Origin: Streptomyces sp. WMMB303
Lineage (GTDB): Bacteria > Actinomycetota > Actinomycetes > Streptomycetales > Streptomycetaceae
Length of the DNA stretch: 64,000 bases
Direction: 5' to 3'
NCBI RefSeq assembly: GCF_029351045.1
Contig: NZ_JARKIN010000001.1
Span: 5,115,001-5,179,000, forward strand
Below are positions 24,287 through 33,234 of the stretch, piece after piece. How positions within the stretch are numbered: position 1 is the first letter of the stretch; every line of letters begins with the position of its first letter. The position numbers and the translations under genes are program-made. The notes below the pieces were generated by a model. That model was given only the letters and a program-made list of their open reading frames with translations, did no database searches and was not told the DNA's origin.

Positions 24287-25690
24287 ATGAGGGGGCCTTC
24301 TCGGATGGGATCTGCGACGCGGGCGCGGGGTGCGGCAGGCACCGCGAGCCGCTCGGGGCCGGGCGCCCCCCGGCGCCCGGAGGGCACCGCGTCCGCTTCC
24401 CGGACGCCCCGGCCCGGATCCCGGGTGCCCGTGCCCGCCTCGACGACCCTGCGCACCGAGTCGCGCACCCGTCGGCTCGGACCGTTTCAGTTGCAACAAC
24501 TTGTGCTGGTGGAGCTGGCCGTGGCGGTGCTGCTGATCGCGGCGGCGGTGGATCGCCTGCTGCTGGTCCCGGCCGTGGTGGTCGCCGCCGTACTGGTGGC
24601 GCTGGCGGTGATGCGCAGGCATCAGCGCTCGGTCCACGACTGGATCGGCACCCTGCTGGCGTTGCGAGCCCGACGGCGGGCGGCGGCGCAGCCGCTGACG
24701 CCCGCGATGGTGCTCGACGAGGAGGGCGAGCGGATCGACGCCAGCCTGCTGCCTCTGGTGGAGTGTGCTCCGGCACTGCGCACATACGCGTACGTCGACA
24801 AGAAGCGCCGCACCACAGGCATGCTGGGCGACGGGACGTTCCTCACCGCGCTGGTACGGATCGAGGCCGCACCCAGTGCGCTGCGTCCGGCCTTCGGGGC
24901 CCGCGCCCTGCCACTGGAGCTGATGCAGGACGCGCTCGAGGTGGACGGGATCGCCCTGGAGTCCGTGCAGATCGTGCAGCACGTCCAGCCGGCGCCCGCC
25001 CCCCATCTGCCGGAGCAGTCGGTCGCCCGGCGCAGCTACGGGCCGCTGCAGGAGCAGACGGGCTCGCCCGCGATGCGGCTGACCTGGGTGGCGCTGAAGT
25101 TCGATCCGGAGCTGTGCCCCGACGCGGTCGAGGCTCGCGGCGGCGGGCTGGAGGGCGCTCAGCGCTGCCTGATACGCGCCGCCGACCACTTGGCCAGCCG
25201 GGTGACGGGGGCCGGTTTCGTCGCCACGGTGCTCAACGAGCAGGATCTGACGGCCGCGGTGGCGACCTCCGCGTGTGTGAGCCCGGCGGCGACGGCCAGG
25301 GCGAGTCGGCCCGATGCGGCCCCCGCCCGGCGCACCAGCGAGTCGACGCGAGCCTGGCGGTGCGACGACCGGTGGCACACCACCTACGGGATCGGCCGCT
25401 GGCCCGAGTTGGGCCGGGCCGCCACTCCGCTCCCCCGGCTGGTCGCGCTGCTGACCTCGGCGCCGACACTGACGACGACCTTCAGCCTGACGCTGAGCCG
25501 CTCGACGCGCCGTGGCACGGTCACGGTGAGCGGGCACGTGCGGGTGACTGCCCGTTCGGACAACGAGCTGGCCGCTGCCCGGCAGCATCTGGAGCGCGGC
25601 GCGCGGTCGGCGCGAGTCGGCCTGGTGCGGCTGGACCGGGAGCAGCTCCCGGGTGCCTTCGCGACGCTGCCGCTGGGAGGTGTGCACTGA
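24287..25690 (+). CDS. eccE: Type VII secretion protein EccE
   Basis: 467 residues. An Arg/Pro-rich N-terminus is followed by two transmembrane helices at about 73-112 (QLQQLVLVELAVAVLLIAAA) and a soluble domain of roughly 350 residues, matching EccE, the peripheral membrane subunit of the ESX complex. ATG at 24287 has GAGGGGGG ten bases upstream; ATG at 24305 is also possible. Divergent from eccB. Its stop overlaps the next start by one base, so the two are co-translated. Confidence 0.85.
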   Translation: MRGPSRMGSATRARGAAGTASRSGPGAPRRPEGTASASRTPRPGSRVPVPASTTLRTESRTRRLGPFQLQQLVLVELAVAVLLIAAAVDRLLLVPAVVVAAVLVALAVMRRHQRSVHDWIGTLLALRARRRAAAQPLTPAMVLDEEGERIDASLLPLVECAPALRTYAYVDKKRRTTGMLGDGTFLTALVRIEAAPSALRPAFGARALPLELMQDALEVDGIALESVQIVQHVQPAPAPHLPEQSVARRSYGPLQEQTGSPAMRLTWVALKFDPELCPDAVEARGGGLEGAQRCLIRAADHLASRVTGAGFVATVLNEQDLTAAVATSACVSPAATARASRPDAAPARRTSESTRAWRCDDRWHTTYGIGRWPELGRAATPLPRLVALLTSAPTLTTTFSLTLSRSTRRGTVTVSGHVRVTARSDNELAAARQHLERGARSARVGLVRLDREQLPGAFATLPLGGVH

Positions 25691-26394
25691 TGGCCGACCG
25701 CTGGACGCGCGGGCTGATGGGTCCGCGCCGCACGGAGCACGGGGTGCCCGCGGAGCAGTTGGCCGCGCTGTCCCTCCCCATCGGGGACGACGGCGTGGTG
25801 GTCGGCAACGACGCGGAAGGGCGGCCCCAAGTGGTCGGCTTCCACCACCCGTCTCCTTACGACGTGGTGCTCATCGGTGGTCTGTGGACGGCTCAGGTGC
25901 TGGCGCTGCGGCTGGCAGGTGCGGGCGCGCGGGTCGCGGTGGAGACGGGCCGCGCGCCGGTGTGGACGAACCTGGTGCAGGCAGCGGGCGCCGGCCAGGA
26001 GTGCATCTCGCTCTACGACGTGGGGCGGGTGCCACCCATGGGGCCCACGGTGAGCAGCCCCGTACTGGTCGTCCGGGACTGCGGGATGCGGCCTCCGCGC
26101 GGGCGGGTGGCGTCGATGCCGTGGCAGTCGGTGCTGACGCTGCTGCCCTATCTGAGCCCGGTGGCACCCCGGTTGCTGCGGGGCGCGTCGCTGGTCGGAG
26201 TCCAGCGGGTCTCGCCGGATGAGGCACAGCAGATCGGGCGCATCATGCAACTGCCGCCGCAGGAAGCGCAGGCGCTCTCCACGCTGGGCGACGGCGTCAC
26301 CCTGTGGTGCACGCGACGGGAGAGGCAGTACGCGCTGACGCAGCCGACCGACGCGGAGTCGGGGCTGCTGGGATCTCCGCGCCGACTGGACTGA
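25690..26394 (+). CDS. Uncharacterised protein coupled to eccE
   Basis: 234 residues without signal peptide or obvious transmembrane segment. The first half contains GVVVGNDAEGRPQVVGFHHPSPYDVVLIGGLWTAQVLALRLAGAG, a beta/alpha pattern that looks Rossmann-like but lacks a clear nucleotide-binding glycine motif; the C-terminus ends in a region resembling the end of EccE-linked proteins. The start ATG overlaps the eccE TGA (TGATG). Position between eccE and the EspI-like ATPase gene argues for a cytosolic T7SS role. No family was recognised with confidence. Confidence 0.8.
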   Translation: MADRWTRGLMGPRRTEHGVPAEQLAALSLPIGDDGVVVGNDAEGRPQVVGFHHPSPYDVVLIGGLWTAQVLALRLAGAGARVAVETGRAPVWTNLVQAAGAGQECISLYDVGRVPPMGPTVSSPVLVVRDCGMRPPRGRVASMPWQSVLTLLPYLSPVAPRLLRGASLVGVQRVSPDEAQQIGRIMQLPPQEAQALSTLGDGVTLWCTRRERQYALTQPTDAESGLLGSPRRLD

Positions 26395-26507
26395 CGCAGG
26401 GCACACGACCGCGGTGCCCGAACGACAGTTGCGATGATTAGGCTGGACTTACGCGCGTGGGCGGACGCGCGGCAAAACCGGGGTGAATGACCACAGCAGG
26501 AGGCATT

Positions 26508-29500
26508 GTGAGCAGCGACCGGGACGAGATCCGCGTCCGCGGGACCATGCCCGGCTCCGACCAGCTCGACGCGGAAGCGGATGCCGAGGGCGAAACGGAG
26601 TCGACGGGCCAGTTCACCATCGACTACACGCCGCCTGCCTGGTACACGCAGGACGCGGCCAGCAGGCCGGAGCCCCCGCAGGCGGCGCCCGCCGCACCGC
26701 CCGCTCCGCCGTCCGGTACGCCCGGTGCGGTCGGGCCGGGCCACGGCGGTGCACGGTACGACGGTGACTGGTGGGCGGGTTCGCCGGACGTCACGGCCCC
26801 GGCCCCACCGGAGGCCCCGCCGCAGGCGGACCACCAGGACCCGGGTGACACCACCGCCCCCGAAGGGGCCGGGGAGGCCACCGGTCCGTACGGCGGTTCC
26901 GCTGCCGAACCCGCGGCGGACTTGCCCGCCTTCCCCTCGCTGACGCCATTGAGCGAGCAGGGGGCCGGTGCGGCGACGCCCCCGGCCGAGGCGGAACCGG
27001 GCGCCGCGGAACCCGAACACGCCCCGCAGGAGCGCCCCGAGCAGCACTCGGCGCCCGCTCCGACCGGCGAGGGCGATCCGGACAGCGGGACGGACCCCGC
27101 GATCGCCGGACCGGACGCGGCCGCCGAGTCCCAGGACATGGCTGAAGCAGCTGACGCGCTCGGGCCCGATTCCTTCGGCGCCGAGGCCGACCGGGCGGAG
27201 CAGGACACGGGGGACGCGTCGCGGGACACCGCCACGCCGAGCTGGCGCGCGCCCTCCACGGCCGCGTCCGTGCCGGACACCGCGCCGGAGCCCGGTCAGC
27301 TGACCGAGGCCGGTCTCGGGTCCGAGCCGGAGGCAGCACCCGAGTCCGCGCCCGAGCCGGAGGCAGCACAGCAGGCACCGGTCGCCTCGGCGGCAGCGGA
27401 GGTCCCCGGCGCGATCGAGGACGGCGCCACCATGCGCTTCTCCGCCACGGCGCTGCGACGCGAGATCGCCGCACGCGCCGAGCAGGAGCACGCCGACGAC
27501 GTCTCCGGCACCGAATCACCGCAGGGCGGCGACGGCACGACGGGCCACCCGGCGCGCCTGGGGGCCGATGCGGCGGATGCCGAGCACAGCGGAACCGCTC
27601 CGGTACCGGAGGCCGGGGCCGACGACTATCCGGCCGACGATGCAGGAGCGGCGGAGCCGGAGGACTCGATCCCGGCCTCGTACGACTTCGCTCTGGAGGC
27701 GCCCTCCAGCGAGCGGTTCGTGGACGCCCCGCCTCCGCGGGTGACACCGCGGCCGCAGGGCGACGAGCCGCAGGACGCGATGCCACCGCACCCGCTGCGG
27801 CGGGAGAACGGCCCGCCCGCCGAAGGCAGCGGCAGCACGATGGGGGACGGGCAGGGACTGCCTCCGCTGCCGCCGGACTTCCAGCCCGCCGCGGCCGCAC
27901 CGGCTGCCGGCAGCGGTTGGCCGGACGGCGGCGCCGGAGCACCCGCGGCAGGCGTGCCGCAGGATGACAACGCCGGCATCGCGCCGGAGGGTTGGCGCCC
28001 GGGCGAAGCACCCTCCGTACCCTCGCAGCAGACCGGTGACGCGCCGGGCCCTGATCCAGCGCTCGGCACACCTCAGGGGCAGGCTTCGTGGGTCCCGGAC
28101 CCGCAGGCACCGCCCGGCACACCGCAGGCAGCGGCGCCGCCGCATGCTCCGCCGAATCCGCAACTCCCGCAGCAGCCACAGCAGGTACCGGGGCAGCAGC
28201 AGGGGAGCCACTACGGCTACCCGCAGGCAGAGCAGCAGCAGGCCGGGCCTCCGGTTCCGGGGCAGATGCAGCCTGGCCAGCCGTACCCACCCGGGCCGGG
28301 CGGACCTGTGCCGCCGGAGAGCCCTCAGCAGCCCGGCCAGATCCAGCCGGGCCAGGCACATCCCGGTCAACGCCTGCCCGGTCAGGAGCAGTTCCCGGCA
28401 CAGCCGGAGGCCGGCCCGCCAGGCGCGGCCGGCCATACACCCGGGTACCCGCCCGCCACGGCGGCTCAGGCACCCACCCCGCAGCAGGCACCGCACCCGC
28501 AGCCCGCACCGGGCCAGCAGCCGCCCGCGCAGGCTCCGCACCCGCAGGCACCGCATCCCGGTCACGCTCAACCGCCGGGGCAGGGGCAGCCGCCCGCGCA
28601 GGCTCCGCACCCCGGTCAAGCCCAGCCGGCCGCGCAGGGGCAGCCGCCGCTCCAGCCGCATCCCGGCGCCGTCGACCCGCGCCGGGTGGACCAGTCCGGC
28701 TCGCCGCTGGGCTACACGGCGGCGGTCGAGCTGTCCTCGGACCGGCTGATCAACAACAAGAAGAAGCCGCGCCCCCAGTCGGGCAACAAGAGTTCGCGGT
28801 TCAAGTTGGGCGGCAAGAAGGAGGAAGCGGAGCGGCGGCGCAAGCTGGACGTGATCCGTACGCCCGTGCTGTCCTGCTATCGGATCGCCGTGATCAGTCT
28901 CAAGGGCGGTGTCGGGAAGACGACCACCACCACGGCGCTGGGCTCGACACTGGCCACCGAGCGCCAGGACAAGGTGATCGCCATCGACGCCAATCCGGAC
29001 GCGGGCACGCTCGGCCGCCGGGTGCGGCGCGAGACCGGTGCCACCATCCGCGACCTGGTCACCGCGATCCCGTATCTGAACAGCTACATGGACATCCGCC
29101 GGTTCACCTCCCAGGCATCGTCCGGGCTGGAGATCCTGGCCAACGACGTCGACCCGGCCATCTCGACCACGTTCAACGACGACGACTACCGTCGCGTCAT
29201 CGACGTGCTGGGCAGGCAGTACCCGATCATCCTGACCGACTCGGGCACGGGCCTGCTGTACTCCGCCATGCGGGGCGTACTCGACCTGGCCGATCAGCTC
29301 ATCATCATCTCCACGCCGTCGGTGGACGGCGCGAGCAGCGCCAGCACGACGCTCGACTGGCTGGCCGCGCACGGCTACTCGGAGTTGGTGCAGCGAAGCA
29401 TCACCGTCATCTCCGGGGTCCGCGAGGTGGGGAAGATGATCCGGGTCGAGGACATCGTGGCGCACTTCGAGACCCGGTGCCGCGGTGTGATCACCGTCCC

Positions 29501-29882
29501 CTTCGACGAGCATCTCTCCGCCGGAGCCGAACTGAACCTCGACATGATGCGGCCGAGGACACGCGAGGCGTACTTCAACCTGTCCGCCATGGTGGCCGAG
29601 GACTTCGCCCGGGCCCAGCAGCAGCAGGGGCTGTGGACGGCGGACGGGAACCCGCCGCCGCAGCTGGCTCCTCCGATGCCGGGCCAGGGCGGGGTACCGG
29701 GGCAAGCCGCTCAGCCGGGGCACCCGGGCGGCGTGCCCGGCGGTCCGCCGCCCGCGCAGCAGCCGCCGTACGGGGCGGACGGCAGCGGCTACGGCTATCC
29801 GGGGCCCGCGCAGCAGCAGGGCCACCCGGGCGGTCCCGGACAGCCGGGGCAGCCTCAGCCCGGCAGCGGCTGGCAGCAGTAG
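26508..29882 (+). CDS. EspI-like protein: long Pro/Ala/Gln-rich region with ParA/MinD ATPase domain
   Basis: 1124 residues. Residues 1-740 are acidic then Pro/Gln/Gly-rich, including many PGQ, QPG and APHPG repeats at about 520-720. A basic linker (NNKKKPRPQSGNKSSRFKLG) leads to a ParA/MinD-type domain with deviant Walker A SLKGGVGKTTTT near residue 800, AIDANPDAGTLG, and LTDSGTG; a short Pro/Gly tail follows. The same layout is seen in mycobacterial EspI (ESX-1), which has been linked to ATP-responsive control of secretion. GTG at 26508 follows AGGAGG; ATG at 26487 is an alternative. It is the last gene of the eccE unit. Confidence 0.88.
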   Translation: MSSDRDEIRVRGTMPGSDQLDAEADAEGETESTGQFTIDYTPPAWYTQDAASRPEPPQAAPAAPPAPPSGTPGAVGPGHGGARYDGDWWAGSPDVTAPAPPEAPPQADHQDPGDTTAPEGAGEATGPYGGSAAEPAADLPAFPSLTPLSEQGAGAATPPAEAEPGAAEPEHAPQERPEQHSAPAPTGEGDPDSGTDPAIAGPDAAAESQDMAEAADALGPDSFGAEADRAEQDTGDASRDTATPSWRAPSTAASVPDTAPEPGQLTEAGLGSEPEAAPESAPEPEAAQQAPVASAAAEVPGAIEDGATMRFSATALRREIAARAEQEHADDVSGTESPQGGDGTTGHPARLGADAADAEHSGTAPVPEAGADDYPADDAGAAEPEDSIPASYDFALEAPSSERFVDAPPPRVTPRPQGDEPQDAMPPHPLRRENGPPAEGSGSTMGDGQGLPPLPPDFQPAAAAPAAGSGWPDGGAGAPAAGVPQDDNAGIAPEGWRPGEAPSVPSQQTGDAPGPDPALGTPQGQASWVPDPQAPPGTPQAAAPPHAPPNPQLPQQPQQVPGQQQGSHYGYPQAEQQQAGPPVPGQMQPGQPYPPGPGGPVPPESPQQPGQIQPGQAHPGQRLPGQEQFPAQPEAGPPGAAGHTPGYPPATAAQAPTPQQAPHPQPAPGQQPPAQAPHPQAPHPGHAQPPGQGQPPAQAPHPGQAQPAAQGQPPLQPHPGAVDPRRVDQSGSPLGYTAAVELSSDRLINNKKKPRPQSGNKSSRFKLGGKKEEAERRRKLDVIRTPVLSCYRIAVISLKGGVGKTTTTTALGSTLATERQDKVIAIDANPDAGTLGRRVRRETGATIRDLVTAIPYLNSYMDIRRFTSQASSGLEILANDVDPAISTTFNDDDYRRVIDVLGRQYPIILTDSGTGLLYSAMRGVLDLADQLIIISTPSVDGASSASTTLDWLAAHGYSELVQRSITVISGVREVGKMIRVEDIVAHFETRCRGVITVPFDEHLSAGAELNLDMMRPRTREAYFNLSAMVAEDFARAQQQQGLWTADGNPPPQLAPPMPGQGGVPGQAAQPGHPGGVPGGPPPAQQPPYGADGSGYGYPGPAQQQGHPGGPGQPGQPQPGSGWQQ
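28130..28680 (+). repeat. Pro/Gln-rich repeat region in the EspI-like gene
   Basis: Degenerate repeats encoding PGQ, PAQAPHPGQ and AQGQPP units, with short near-identical DNA blocks such as GCAGCCGCCCGCGCAGGCTC occurring more than once around 28520-28610. Prone to length variation. Confidence 0.7.
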
Positions 29883-29944
29883 CGGCAGCGGAGGCTTCGG
29901 GGCACGGCAGCGCCCCGTGGCCACCGCTCTCCGGAAGCGGGAAA

Positions 29945-29987
29945 GCAGCGAGGGGCGGTCGGACCACGTCCGACCGCCCCTCGCTGC
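29945..29987. terminator. 20-bp perfect bidirectional terminator
   Basis: Bases 29945-29964 pair without mismatch with 29968-29987 across a three-base loop. The element separates the convergent EspI-like gene and ribF, 62 bases and 52 bases from their stops, and should end both transcripts. Confidence 0.85.
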
Positions 29988-30039
29988 TGCCACCCGATCC
30001 GGGCCGGGCCCCCTGCCGGGCCGGTGTCCCGGGCGCGGC

Positions 30040-30984
30040 TCAGTCCTCCGCCGCGGCCACCAGCCGGCGGGACTCCTCGACGTCCTGGGCCATCCGGGCC
30101 TTCAGCGCCTCGAGTGTCTCGAACTTCTCCTGGCCCCGGATGTACTCCAGGAAGTCCACCGCCGCGTGCAGCTCATAGAGGTCAAGGTCCACCCGGTCGA
30201 TGGCGTACGCCTCCACCGTGCGCTCGACGCCGTCGAACTGGGGATTCGTGCCGACCGAGAGCGCCGCGGGCATCGCCTCGCCGTTCACCGTCAGCCAGCC
30301 GGCGTACACACCGTCGGCCGGGATGGCCGTGTGCGGAAGGGTCTCCACGTTCGCCGTGGGATAGCCGAGTTCGCGGCCCCGCTGCGCACCGCGCACCACC
30401 ACGCCCTCGACGCGGTGCGGACGGCCCAGCACCTGGGCGGCGCCGCGCACGTCGCCCTCGGCCACCAGCCGGCGCGCCATCGTGGAGGAGAACGCCTCGC
30501 CGCCGTCCGTACGCTCGAAGAGGTCTACGACGATCACGTCGTAGTCGTAGGTTCCGCCGAGTTCGGCCAGGGATGTGACGGTGCCGGCCGCCTTGTGTCC
30601 GAAGCGGAAGTTCGGGCCCTCCACGACGCTGCGCGCGTGCAGCTTGTCCACGAGAACCTTGACCACGAAGTCGGCGGGCGACAGCTGGGAGAACGCGGAG
30701 GTGAAGGGGAGCACGAGGACGGCGTCCACCCCCAGTTCACCCATGAGTTCCGCCCGCCGGTGATGCGGTGCGAGCAGCGGGGGGTGGCTGCCCGGTCGGA
30801 CGACCTCGCTGGGGTGCGGGTCGAACGTGACGACGACGGCGGGGACGCCCAGTTCCCCGGCACGCTCCACGGTCCTGCCGATGATGAGCTGGTGCCCCCG
30901 GTGCACCCCGTCGTACGAGCCGATGGTGACGACGCTGCGCCCCCAGCCCTCGGGGATGTCCTCCAAGCCACGCCAGCGCTGCAC
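30040..30984 (-). CDS. ribF: Bifunctional riboflavin kinase / FAD synthetase
   Basis: 314 residues. The N-terminal nucleotidyltransferase (FMN adenylyltransferase) half has GSYDGVHRGHQ at residues 22-32; the C-terminal riboflavin kinase half has the PTAN motif in GYPTANVETLP around residue 208. It makes FMN and FAD in the cytosol. The start is GTG at 30984 after GAGGAG. It lies downstream of truB on the same strand, the common bacterial order. No FMN riboswitch was noticed. Confidence 0.95.
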   Translation of the reverse strand: MQRWRGLEDIPEGWGRSVVTIGSYDGVHRGHQLIIGRTVERAGELGVPAVVVTFDPHPSEVVRPGSHPPLLAPHHRRAELMGELGVDAVLVLPFTSAFSQLSPADFVVKVLVDKLHARSVVEGPNFRFGHKAAGTVTSLAELGGTYDYDVIVVDLFERTDGGEAFSSTMARRLVAEGDVRGAAQVLGRPHRVEGVVVRGAQRGRELGYPTANVETLPHTAIPADGVYAGWLTVNGEAMPAALSVGTNPQFDGVERTVEAYAIDRVDLDLYELHAAVDFLEYIRGQEKFETLEALKARMAQDVEESRRLVAAAED

Positions 30985-31228
30985 GTCTGCTCCTCGTCGC
31001 TACCTAGTTCGCCAGTGCCTGTGCCGTTGGTGATGACGGCGGGTTCCGCCGCCGATCCAAGGGTGCCATGCCGCACCGGCGCGCCCCGCAGGGACCCACC
31101 TCGGGACGGGCCCGATGGCGAGGCAGGCGCCCGCGCCGGACTCCGGGCGCCGGGCCCTGCCCGGCCTGTTCCCGCCCTGCGTGTCGCGGCCGCCGCACGG
31201 GCATGTGCCCGGCCGACGCGGGTGGGCC

Positions 31229-32149
31229 TCAGACGAAGACGGCCAGACTCTTGGCCCGGCCCTCGCGCTCCTCCACCAGTGCGACGAACTGCCCGCCGGG
31301 GCCGAACACCGCGACGGGGCCCGGTCCGCTGCGGGGCATCCGCAACTGCACGCCGTTACCGATACGGCGCGCCTGCTCCTCGTCGATGTCCCAGCGTGCG
31401 AACGCCGCCGCCGCCGCGTCACCCAGCGGCAGCACGGGCAGCGGCTCCTCGGCGTCCACGAACTGCTGCAGCTGCTCCATGGTGTGCGCGCCGTCCAAGC
31501 CGTAGGGGCCGACCCGAGTACGCCGCAGCGCCGTCAGATGGCCGCCCGTGCCCAGTTCCGCGCCCACGTCGCGGGCGAGCGCACGCACATAGGTGCCGGA
31601 GGAGCACACGACCGACACCAGTACGTCCGTGACAGGTGTGCCGTCCTCGGCGGTGTCCGCGCTCACATCGTGCACCCGGAACGAGGAGACGGTGACCGGG
31701 CGGGCGGCCAACTCCACCTCCTCGCCCTCCCGGACCCGGGCGTAGGCGCGCTTGCCGTCCACCTTCACCGCGCTGACCGCGGAGGGCACCTGTGAGATGG
31801 GGCCGGTCTGGGCGCCGACAGCGGCCTCCAGCCGCTGCCGGTCGACGGTCTCGGCGCCGCGCGCGGCGGTGATCTCCCCTTCGGCGTCCTCCGTCACGGT
31901 CTCCTGCCCGAGCCGGAGGGTCGCCACGTACTCCTTCTGCGTCAGGGCGAGATGGCCGAGCAGCCGGGTGGCCCGCTCGGTGCCGATGACCAGCACGCCG
32001 GTGGCCATCGGGTCGAGTGTTCCCGCGTGGCCGACTCGCCGGGTGCGAGCCATACCGCGCACCTTGGCCACGATGTCGTGCGAGGTGAACCCGGCCGGCT
32101 TGTCGACGACGAGCAGCCCGCCGGGGCCGTTGTCTCTCCTGCGTGCCAT
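31229..32149 (-). CDS. truB: tRNA pseudouridine(55) synthase
   Basis: 306 residues. The catalytic aspartate lies in GHAGTLDPMATGVL at about residues 40-53, and the N-terminal GLLVVDKPAGFTSHD is diagnostic. It modifies U55 in the T-loop of tRNAs. The start is ATG at 32149, three bases from the rbfA stop, so the pair is probably translationally coupled. The 244 bases between this gene and ribF hold no gene or clear signal. Confidence 0.97.
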   Translation of the reverse strand: MARRRDNGPGGLLVVDKPAGFTSHDIVAKVRGMARTRRVGHAGTLDPMATGVLVIGTERATRLLGHLALTQKEYVATLRLGQETVTEDAEGEITAARGAETVDRQRLEAAVGAQTGPISQVPSAVSAVKVDGKRAYARVREGEEVELAARPVTVSSFRVHDVSADTAEDGTPVTDVLVSVVCSSGTYVRALARDVGAELGTGGHLTALRRTRVGPYGLDGAHTMEQLQQFVDAEEPLPVLPLGDAAAAAFARWDIDEEQARRIGNGVQLRMPRSGPGPVAVFGPGGQFVALVEEREGRAKSLAVFV

Positions 32150-32152
32150 GGA

Positions 32153-32626
32153 TCAGGCGCTCTCGTCCTCGCCGCTCTCGCCGTCCCCGCCGGCCAGGTC
32201 GGACTCGCCCGGCTTGCGGTAGGGGTCGGCCTCACCGGCATAGGAGGCGCCGGAGGACGCCTTGCGGACCTCCTCGTCGGCGGCCCGTGCGCGGGCGAGG
32301 GCCTCGTCGATCGTCTTGGCGTTCTCCGGGAGCGCGTCCGCGACGAACGTCAGACTCGGGGTGTGCTTGATGCCCGCCGCCGAGCCGACGGCGGAGCGGA
32401 GCACGCCCTTGGCGCTCTCCAGCCCGGCCGCGGCCGCCTTGCGGTCCTCCTCGTCGCCGTACACGGTGTAGAAGACCGTCGCCTCCCTCAGGTCGCCGGT
32501 GACCCGGGTGTCCGTGACGGTCACCTGGGTACCGAGCCGGGGGTCTTTGATCCCGCGGTGCAGCTTCTCGGCGACCACCTCACGGATGAGGTCCGCCAGC
32601 CTCTTCGCCCGCGCATTGTCGGCCAC
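32153..32626 (-). CDS. rbfA: 30S ribosome-binding factor A
   Basis: 157 residues with a KH-like fold: ADNARAKRLADLIREVVAEKLHR at the start, DPRLGTQVTVTDTRVTGDL and FYTVYGDEED in the core, all family hallmarks. It aids late 16S processing and cold adaptation of the 30S subunit. An extended acidic tail is rich in Gly, Glu and Asp. The start is GTG at 32626 with AAGGAGACGG upstream. Confidence 0.96.
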   Translation of the reverse strand: MADNARAKRLADLIREVVAEKLHRGIKDPRLGTQVTVTDTRVTGDLREATVFYTVYGDEEDRKAAAAGLESAKGVLRSAVGSAAGIKHTPSLTFVADALPENAKTIDEALARARAADEEVRKASSGASYAGEADPYRKPGESDLAGGDGESGEDESA

Positions 32627-32647
32627 TGATCCGTCTCCTTGCTCTGC

Positions 32648-32667
32648 GCAGCGCGCTCACGCGCTGC
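32648..32667 (-). promoter_or_regulatory. Hairpin between the DUF503 gene and rbfA
   Basis: GCAGCGCG (32648-32655) pairs with CGCGCTGC (32660-32667) around a CTCA loop. It may be an attenuator or processing site within the operon. No T-tract follows. Confidence 0.4.
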
Positions 32668-32743
32668 TGCGTTCTCTCTGCGTCTGCTGCATCTGCTGAC
32701 GTGCTGCGTTCCCGCCGCGACGGCTGCCGCGGCGGGCGTGGTG

Positions 32744-33037
32744 CTAGGCGTCGTCGCCGTGGAACTGCCGCCGCACGGAGAGCAGTTCCACCTCGGGGCG
32801 CCCGGCGACCAGCCGCTCGCAGCGGTCCAGCAGGTCGCTGAGGTGCCCCGCGTCGCCGGACACCGCCGCCAGTCCGATGTGGGCTCTGCGGTAGAGGTCC
32901 TGCTCACCCGTCTCGGCGACGCTGACCGCGTACTTGCGCTGCAGTTCGGCGACGATGGGGCGGACGACGGAGCGCTTCTCCTTGAGCGACCGCACGTCGC
33001 CGAGAAGCAGGTCGAAGGACAGCGTCCCTACGTACAT
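32744..33037 (-). CDS. DUF503 family protein (YlxP-like)
   Basis: 97 residues: YVGTLSFDLLLGDVRSLKEKRSVVRPIVAEL at the start and YRRAHIGLAAVSGDAGHLSDLL in the middle match DUF503/YlxP, a small protein usually encoded between infB and rbfA. In some bacteria it is proposed to bind RNA or ribosomes; that role is not established here. ATG at 33037 gives the usual length. The SD is poor and a terminator-like hairpin lies between it and infB. Confidence 0.9.
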   Translation of the reverse strand: MYVGTLSFDLLLGDVRSLKEKRSVVRPIVAELQRKYAVSVAETGEQDLYRRAHIGLAAVSGDAGHLSDLLDRCERLVAGRPEVELLSVRRQFHGDDA

Positions 33038-33128
33038 ACAGTCCGGGTCAAGCCACCCGTGGGGCCTTTGGGGTGCCACCCAGCGGTGGCTGGGGGCGTG
33101 GAATGCACTGGCACCGTACACGCAACGG

Positions 33129-33169
33129 CCGGGGCCGATCGACGGAAATACTCCGCCGGTCGGCCCCGG
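33129..33169 (-). terminator. Hairpin downstream of infB
   Basis: CCGGGGCCGA (33129-33138) pairs with TCGGCCCCGG (33160-33169), and the stem continues inward with one wobble and one mismatch to about 17 pairs. It starts about 65 bases after the infB stop and may cause partial termination before the DUF503 gene. Confidence 0.6.
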
Positions 33170-33234
33170 TCCCGTACATCGCCCGATCACCACTCGCGGT
33201 GAACGGTGCTCCGCACGGGTTGCCTCCGTCGGGA

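Noticed and set aside
31020..31228. Possible FMN riboswitch or small gene between truB and ribF
   Set aside because: No riboswitch core pattern was seen and the gap is upstream of ribF within a run of same-strand genes; no frame has an SD.
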